The notes under the pieces are model-generated. The model searched no databases. It was not told the DNA's origin and saw nothing but the letters and a program-made list of their open reading frames with translations. The translations under genes and the position numbers were made by a program. From Leifsonia poae (GTDB taxonomy: Bacteria > Actinomycetota > Actinomycetes > Actinomycetales > Microbacteriaceae): DNA of 64,000 bases. The DNA lies in NCBI RefSeq assembly GCF_020009625.1, contig NZ_JAIHLP010000002.1, forward strand, positions 1,612,001-1,676,000, read 5' to 3'. This document shows, piece after piece, positions 59,096 through 64,000 of this stretch (its first letter is position 1; every line of letters starts with the position of its first letter).

Positions 59096-60825
59096 TCAGT
59101 CGAAGAGTCGACGGAACACATTCGTGTCTGCGAGATCGATCAATTCGTCTCCCCGCCCCGACATGATCGTCCGCAGCGCATAGAGCGTGAAGCCTTTCAC
59201 CTGCTCCGCGGTGATCGCAGGCGGGATCGAGAGTTCCTGGCGCGCGGTCACCACATCCACCAGGGCAGGACCGTCATGCTCGAACGCGGCGCGGAGCGCA
59301 TCTTCCAGGTCGTCCGGTTTCTCCACGCGCCGGCCGAAGAGGCCGATGGCGGTCGCGACATCCGCGAAGTTCGGATTGTCGAGACCGGTGCCGAAGTTCA
59401 CGAAACCGGCCGCCTTCATCTCCACCTCCACGAAGTTCAGCGAGGAGTTGTTGAACACGACGATCTTCACCGGAAGCTTGTTCTGGCGCAGCGTCAGCAG
59501 CTCGCCGAGCAGCATCGCCAGGCCGCCGTCGCCCGCGAGCGCGACGACCTGCCGGTCGGGGAAGGCCGATTGTGCGCCGATCGCGTGCGGCACCGCGTTG
59601 GCCATCGTCCCGTGCGAGAACGAGCCGATGAGCCTCCGCCGCCCGTTGAGGTGCAGGTAGCGGGAGGCCCACACCACGGGCGAACCGACATCCGGGATGA
59701 ACACCGCATCGTCGGTCGCGAGCTCGCCGATCAGTCGGGCCACGTACTGGGGGTGGATGGGCGTGCGGTTGCGGTCGTTGACCGCCAGGTCGTCGAGGCT
59801 CTTCCTGGCTTTCGCGTAGTGCGCCGTCGATGCGTCGAGGTGTTTGGTGTCGGAGTGCTCCTGCAGCAGCGGGAGCAGCGCATCCACAGTGTCCTTCACG
59901 CTCCCGACGAGGCCGAGATCGACGGGCGTGCGGCGACCCAGCTGCTCGCCGCGGATGTCGACCTGGATGATCTTCGCCTTCGACGGGTAGAACTGCTGGT
60001 AGGGGAAGTCGGTGCCGAGCAGCAGCAGCACATCGCAGCTCTCGCCCGATACCCGGAGGAGAAACCGAGCAGGCCGGTCATCCCCACGTCGTAGGGGTTG
60101 TCGTATTCGAGGAACTCCTTGCCCCGCAACGCGTGCACCACCGGCGCCTTCAGCTTGTCGGCGATCGCGAGCACCTGATCGTGGGCTCCCTCGGTGCCGG
60201 CCCCGCCGAGGATGGTGACCTTGCGCGCCGAGTCGAGCAGTTCTGCTGCTGCGCGCAGTTCCGAGTCGGCCGGCCGGGTCACGCGCGGCGAGAAGGTGAT
60301 CGGCGCCGATTTGCGCCGCCCGACGCTGGCCTTCAGGAACACCTCGCCCGGGATGACCACCACGGCCACCCCACGCCGCTCGATCGCCGTGCGCATCGCG
60401 ATCTCGAGCACTCGCGGCAGTTGCTCGGGCACGCTCACCAGCTCGGTGTAGACGCTGCACTCGCGGAACACGTCTTGCGGGTGCGTCTCCTGAAAATAGG
60501 TGCTGCCGATCTCGGGACCGGGGATCTGCGCCGCGATCGCCAGCACGGGAACCCGGCTGCGGTTCGCGTCATACAGCCCGTTGATCAGGTGCAGATTGCC
60601 CGGGCCGCAGCTTCCGGCGCAGGCCGCCAGCTCCCCGGTGAGGGCGGCCTCCGCGGCGGCGGCGAACGCGGCGGCCTCCTCGTGGCGCACATGCTGCCAG
60701 GCCACGGTGCCGGCGCGGCGCAGCGCATCCGTGAACCCGTTGAGCGAGTCGCCCGGCAGGCCGTAGACCCGCTGCACCCCCGCATCCCTGATGATCTCGA
60801 CAATGGTGTCGGCGACGGTCGGCAT
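59096..60825 (-). CDS. poxB: Pyruvate dehydrogenase (quinone)/pyruvate oxidase-type TPP enzyme, one-base frameshift
   Basis: The first frame, from ATG 60825 (GGAGGG upstream), has [20 protein letters not shown], the catalytic Glu in [29 protein letters not shown], and reaches [12 protein letters not shown]. The second frame continues with [20 protein letters not shown], the magnesium/TPP motif [15 protein letters not shown]...NNSSLNFV and runs to 59096. One added base near 60042-60048 gives a 576-residue protein, the normal size of PoxB, which oxidises pyruvate to acetate with electrons to the quinone pool. A sequence error is more likely than a real loss. It stands alone, 75 bases from the LCP gene. 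Confidence 0.92.
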
Positions 60826-61071
60826 GGTGGTCCCTCCGTGAGCGTGGATCGAACGCTCCGACCATACGCCCACGCGGTGAACGCGCCCGCGACCGGCCGC
60901 GCCCGGGCCGGCCACCAGGCTCGCGTCGGCTCGAGAGGTTCCTGCGGACCGCGGAAGATCCGCGCGCCGACCACGATCGCTGCCGGGTCGAACAGGCCGA
61001 TGAGGATCGAGACGGGCACACGAACGCGCCGCATTCTCTGCGAAACTCCACGGGGACGACGGCGCGGAAGG
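60826..61071. other. Intergenic gap between the TPP enzyme and the iron-uptake operon
   Basis: The 246 bases hold the ribosome site of the TPP enzyme (GGAGGG) and no convincing gene. A minus-strand frame beginning at 61034 ([20 protein letters not shown]) has a hydrophobic start but then runs 240 bases into the TPP gene in another frame and lacks a ribosome site. No terminator hairpin for the upstream binding-protein gene was recognised. Confidence 0.3.
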
Positions 61072-62040
61072 TCAGCCCTTGGCCGCGGCGAGCGCCTTCT
61101 CGATCACGTCGAGCACTCCGATGCCGTCCGAGTACGATCCCGGCAGGAAGTCGGTGGTCGGCACGACGCGGTCGGCGGTGGCGGCCTTGAGCTGTTTGAA
61201 GGATTGCAGGGCGAACAGCTTGTCGATGTTGTTCGCCGGAGTGCCGTCGTTGTTCGTGTAGTAGATGAGGAAGTCGGCGTCGGCCAGAAGGTCGGTCTGC
61301 TCATAGGAGACCGAGTTGTTGTCGTCCCCCTTCACGGCGGTGGACGCGCTGCCGAACGTGGCTCCGAGGCTCTTCAGGATGGAGCCGACCGGGGATCCGT
61401 CGCCGTAGATCCAGTAGTTGCCGTCGTCGAAGCCGCCCTGGATGACGTCCCAGCTGTATTTGGCGAGTTCGGGCGCGTACTCCTTCTTGATGGAGGCGAT
61501 CTTCTCGTCGTAGCCGGCTTTCAGTGTGTTGAGGGCGGCCGGCTCGTTGACGAATTTTGCGGTGGCGGTGGCGTACTCCGACCACCCGGTGCCGAACGGG
61601 GCGAAGGCGGTGGGGGCGATGGCTTTCAGCTTCGGGTAGAGCTTGGCGAGGTACGGCACGTCGACGCCCACGATGAGGTCGGGCTTGAGGGCGGCGATCT
61701 GCTCCAGGTTCAGGTCGGCACCGTTGGAGATCTTGGGCGCCTTCTTCCACCGGTCGAGGTAGCGGGAGGGCACATACTGCTCGCCGCTGTCTTCGACCGC
61801 GACCGGTGTCAGCCCGAGGTCGTAGAGCGACTCGGTCGTCCAGGAGTGCACAGAGACGACGCGTTGCGGGTGCACCGGGACGCTGATCTCGCCGTTGGCG
61901 GTCTTGACCGTGTGACTCGCGGCGTGGGCGGTCGAACCTGATGCGCCGGAGGAGCAGGCGGCGACACCGGCGATGAGACCGAGGGCGATGGTGGCCGCGA
62001 CGACCAGGTGGCCGGCACGGGAGAAACGGGAACGGGTCAT
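61072..62040 (-). CDS. Iron-siderophore type ABC transporter substrate-binding lipoprotein
   Basis: A 322-residue class III (helical-backbone) binding protein. The lipoprotein signal ends in the lipobox GVAAC (Cys29). The body has the FepB/FecB pattern: HPQRVVSVHSWTTESLYDLG, ALKPDLIVGVDVPYLAKLYP, and later KGDDNNSVSYEQTDLLADAD with TTDFLPGSYSDGIGVLDVIE. It captures a ferric siderophore or heme outside the membrane. Start is ATG 62040. It is the last gene after permease and ATPase, with a 71-base gap. Confidence 0.93.
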   Translation of the reverse strand: MTRSRFSRAGHLVVAATIALGLIAGVAACSSGASGSTAHAASHTVKTANGEISVPVHPQRVVSVHSWTTESLYDLGLTPVAVEDSGEQYVPSRYLDRWKKAPKISNGADLNLEQIAALKPDLIVGVDVPYLAKLYPKLKAIAPTAFAPFGTGWSEYATATAKFVNEPAALNTLKAGYDEKIASIKKEYAPELAKYSWDVIQGGFDDGNYWIYGDGSPVGSILKSLGATFGSASTAVKGDDNNSVSYEQTDLLADADFLIYYTNNDGTPANNIDKLFALQSFKQLKAATADRVVPTTDFLPGSYSDGIGVLDVIEKALAAAKG

Positions 62041-62111
62041 GGGGGGTGCCTTCTTTGTCGAGAGTCAGGATGGGGAGGGTCGGGCTGTGAGAGTCGGGTG
62101 GGGACCCCCTG

Positions 62112-62933
62112 TCACCGCGAGACGAGCTCGGGGTCGAAGGCGTGCCCCGGCGCACCGAGCGGCACGACGAGGGGTGTTCCGGCGATCGGGTCGGCGAGCA
62201 CGTGCGCGGGGAGCCCGAACACGTCGCGCACCAGGCCGGGGGTCACCACATCGGCAGGGGTGCCTTCGGCCACGATGCGCCCGTCAGACATGGCGATGAT
62301 GTGACTGGCATACCGGCTGGCGTGGTTGAGGTCGTGCAGTACGGCGACGAGCGTGCGGCCGCGCTCGAGGTTGAGCCGGCGCAGCAACTCCAGCAGTTCG
62401 ATCTGGTGCGCGATGTCGAGGAAGGTGGTCGGCTCGTCGAGCAGCAGCAGCTCGGTCTCCTGCGCGAGCGCCATCGCCACCCAGACGCGCTGCCGCTGGC
62501 CGCCGGAGAGTTCGTCGACGAGGCGACCGGAGAGGTCGGCGACCCCCGTGGCCTCCAGAGCCTCCGCAACCGCGCGTTCGTCATCGGGCGACCACTGCCG
62601 CAGCATCCCCTGGTGGGGATGCCGACCCCGTGACACCAGGTCGGCCACCGTGATCCCATCGGGGGCGATCGAGGTCTGTGGCAGCAGGCCGAGGATGCGC
62701 GCCACCTCTTTGGTCTTGAAGTCGCGGATGTTGCGGCCGTCGAGCACCACGCGGCCTTCGTTCGGCGGGAGCAGCCGGGAGAGCCCGCGCAGCAGCGTGG
62801 ATTTGCCGCAGGCGTTCGGCCCGACGATCACGGTGAACGAGCCGTCAGGGATGGCGACGCTGAGATTCTGGGCGATCACCCGTTTGTCGTAGGCGAGGGT
62901 GGCGTCCTCGGCCGCCAGGCGGGGGTCGTTCAT
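62112..62933 (-). CDS. Iron-siderophore ABC transporter ATP-binding protein (FepC type)
   Basis: A 273-residue ATPase. Walker A VGPNACGKSTLLRGL, the Q loop LPQTSIAPDGITV, the signature LSGGQRQRVWVAMALAQETE, Walker B LLLLDEPTTFLDI and the His switch VLHDLNHASRYA are all intact. DEPTTFLDIAHQIELLELL is the usual form in siderophore uptake ATPases. Start ATG 62933 overlaps the permease stop by four bases (ATGA). Confidence 0.96.
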   Translation of the reverse strand: MNDPRLAAEDATLAYDKRVIAQNLSVAIPDGSFTVIVGPNACGKSTLLRGLSRLLPPNEGRVVLDGRNIRDFKTKEVARILGLLPQTSIAPDGITVADLVSRGRHPHQGMLRQWSPDDERAVAEALEATGVADLSGRLVDELSGGQRQRVWVAMALAQETELLLLDEPTTFLDIAHQIELLELLRRLNLERGRTLVAVLHDLNHASRYASHIIAMSDGRIVAEGTPADVVTPGLVRDVFGLPAHVLADPIAGTPLVVPLGAPGHAFDPELVSR

Positions 62934-63973
62934 CGGTTTCGGGCCTCTCTGATCAGCAGCCACACGAAGTAGGCGCCCCCGAGCACCACGGTCACGACAC
63001 CGACGGGCAGCTCGGTGCCGCCGAGGGCGTGCTGCGCCACCCAGTCGGAGGCGAGCAGCAGCACGCAGCCGGTGGCGGCTGAGGCGGCGAGGGAGATGCC
63101 GGCGGCCCCGGCCAGGCGCCGGCCGATCTGCGGCGCGGCGAGCGCGACGAAGGCGATCGGCCCGGCGAGCGCCGTCACGGTCGCCGACAGGGCCACACCG
63201 ACCACGACGAGGGCGAGCCTGCTGCGTTCGGCGTTCACCCCGAGCTGGCGGGCGGCGTCATCGCCCAGTTCGAGCATCCGGAGGGGCCGTGCGAGCAGGG
63301 CGACAGCAGGGAAGAGGATGAGCATCACGAGGGCGGCGGGAACGAGCTGCTCGTAGCCGACGCCGTTGAGGGAGCCGGCGCCCCAGTACGAGGCACTGAT
63401 CGCATCCTGCAGGTCGGCCCGCAGCAGGAGCCAGGTGTTGAGGGAGCCGAGCATCGCGGTGACGCCGATGCCGACGATGATCAGCCGGAAGCCGTGCACA
63501 CCGCGCCGCCAGGCCAGCACATAGACGACGGCGGCCGTCGCGAGCCCGCCGGCCAACGCCCCACCGGTGACGGCGAAAACGCCGCCGTGCAGCAGGAGCA
63601 TCACCACGAGCGCGCCTGTGTATGCGCCGGCATCGAAGCCGATGATGTCGGGGCTGCCGAGCGGGTTGCGGGTGAGCGATTGGAAGATGCCTCCGGAGAG
63701 GCCGAGGGCGAGCCCGAACAGCGCGGTCAGCAGCACTCGAGGAAGCCGCCAGTCGAGCACGACGGTGGCCTCGATCCCGCTCGAACGGCCGAGCAGTGCG
63801 TCGACCACCTGCGGGATGCTCAGCTGGTACGAGCCGGTCGCCAGAGAGACGAGGGCGATCGCGATCGCCACCGTCGCGGCGATGCCGCACAGCCAGAGGA
63901 GGCGTCGCGGGATGCGGAGCGATGTGCGCCCGGCGCGCACGACCGCCTGCCGCTCGCCGAAGTCGACGCTCAC
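62930..63973 (-). CDS. Iron-siderophore ABC transporter permease (FecCD family)
   Basis: A 347-residue FecCD permease with about nine or ten helices. Motifs include LDWRLPRVLLTALFGLALGL SGGIFQSLTRNPLGSPDIIG (in two pieces) with the GSPDIIG loop that contacts the ATPase, the EAA-like region RLAGAAGISLAASAATGCVL, and LPVGVVTVVLGGAYFVWLLI at the end. Start is GTG 63973, overlapping the preceding gene's TGA (GTGA). It pairs with the partial permease at the window edge. Confidence 0.95.
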   Translation of the reverse strand: MSVDFGERQAVVRAGRTSLRIPRRLLWLCGIAATVAIAIALVSLATGSYQLSIPQVVDALLGRSSGIEATVVLDWRLPRVLLTALFGLALGLSGGIFQSLTRNPLGSPDIIGFDAGAYTGALVVMLLLHGGVFAVTGGALAGGLATAAVVYVLAWRRGVHGFRLIIVGIGVTAMLGSLNTWLLLRADLQDAISASYWGAGSLNGVGYEQLVPAALVMLILFPAVALLARPLRMLELGDDAARQLGVNAERSRLALVVVGVALSATVTALAGPIAFVALAAPQIGRRLAGAAGISLAASAATGCVLLLASDWVAQHALGGTELPVGVVTVVLGGAYFVWLLIREARNR

Positions 63974-64000
63974 AGTGTGCTCGCCCGGGTGCGACGGGCC
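63970..64000 (-). CDS. C-terminal end of an upstream gene, probably the partner FecCD permease
   Basis: Only the last nine codons and the stop are inside the window (ARRTRASTL, then TGA at 63972-63970). The overlap of its stop with the permease start by GTGA is the same coupling seen between the other genes of the operon, and siderophore systems usually have two FecCD permeases. The identity is inferred from position. Confidence 0.5.
   Translation of the reverse strand, partial: ARRTRASTL

Noticed and set aside
60585..61034. A minus-strand frame of 149 codons overlapping the start of the TPP enzyme
   Set aside because: Half of it lies inside the TPP enzyme in another frame, it has no ribosome site, and only its first 20 residues look protein-like.

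Overview
The window is 64 kb of high-GC DNA from an actinobacterium, most likely a member of the Microbacteriaceae. This rests on the rpoB/rpoC sequences, the dense use of GTG and TTG starts, actinobacterial families (HelD-type ATPase, Lhr next to Nei2, ECF41 and ECF42 sigma factors), and an LAxTG rather than LPxTG sorting signal. I see no prophage, insertion sequence, CRISPR array, tRNA or rRNA. It reads as ordinary chromosome with much intergenic repeat structure.

Layout. 1-4.9 kb: type IV pilus operon on the minus strand (pilB, pilT, pilC, then a prepilin cut by the window edge). 5.1-12.8 kb: a small membrane protein, a strong terminator, rpoC and rpoB, both with TTG starts. 13.1-24.4 kb: NAD-dependent reductase, membrane protein/histidine kinase/response regulator operon, phosphotransferase, spermidine-synthase-like protein, pxpABC 5-oxoprolinase operon, CGNR regulator, SprT-like protease, TPR protein, secreted sugar dehydrogenase. 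24.4-30.8 kb: one giant LAxTG-anchored surface protein of about 2,130 residues. 31.0-35.6 kb: DUF427, ComB-like and EVE genes on the minus strand, diverging from a DGPF/ECF42 sigma module and two further genes. 35.6-45.7 kb: HelD-like ATPase, DEAD-box helicase, TetR with acetolactate synthase, TetR with MFS transporter and DoxX, NUDIX-like protein. 45.8-52.4 kb: carboxylesterase, lhr, nei2. 52.4-57 kb: ECF41 sigma factor diverging from a DoxX/SnoaL pair, FMN reductase, methyltransferase, membrane protein, MarR. 57.3-64 kb: LytR-CpsA-Psr protein, pyruvate oxidase type TPP enzyme, and an iron-siderophore type ABC uptake operon cut by the right edge.

Four conserved genes (rpoB, lhr, the TPP enzyme and the CGNR regulator) each need exactly one extra base to restore a full-length frame. 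rpoB is essential, so uncorrected one-base deletions in G/C runs are the likeliest cause. The genes are annotated as whole loci with the break noted.

Three non-coding patterns stand out. (1) The ECF41 sigma gene and the divergent DoxX/SnoaL operon carry the same promoter-like motif, CCTCACA, 16 bases, CGTC. A 16-bp tandem repeat between them multiplies the -35 half. (2) A dispersed element of about 50 bp with fixed spacing (CCTG, then GCGGTCG, then TCCTGAGAA) occurs four times between genes. (3) At seven places short tandem repeats (10-22 bp) are built on the stop codon of a gene. The whole reading is by eye, so family names are motif-based and no database search was run.
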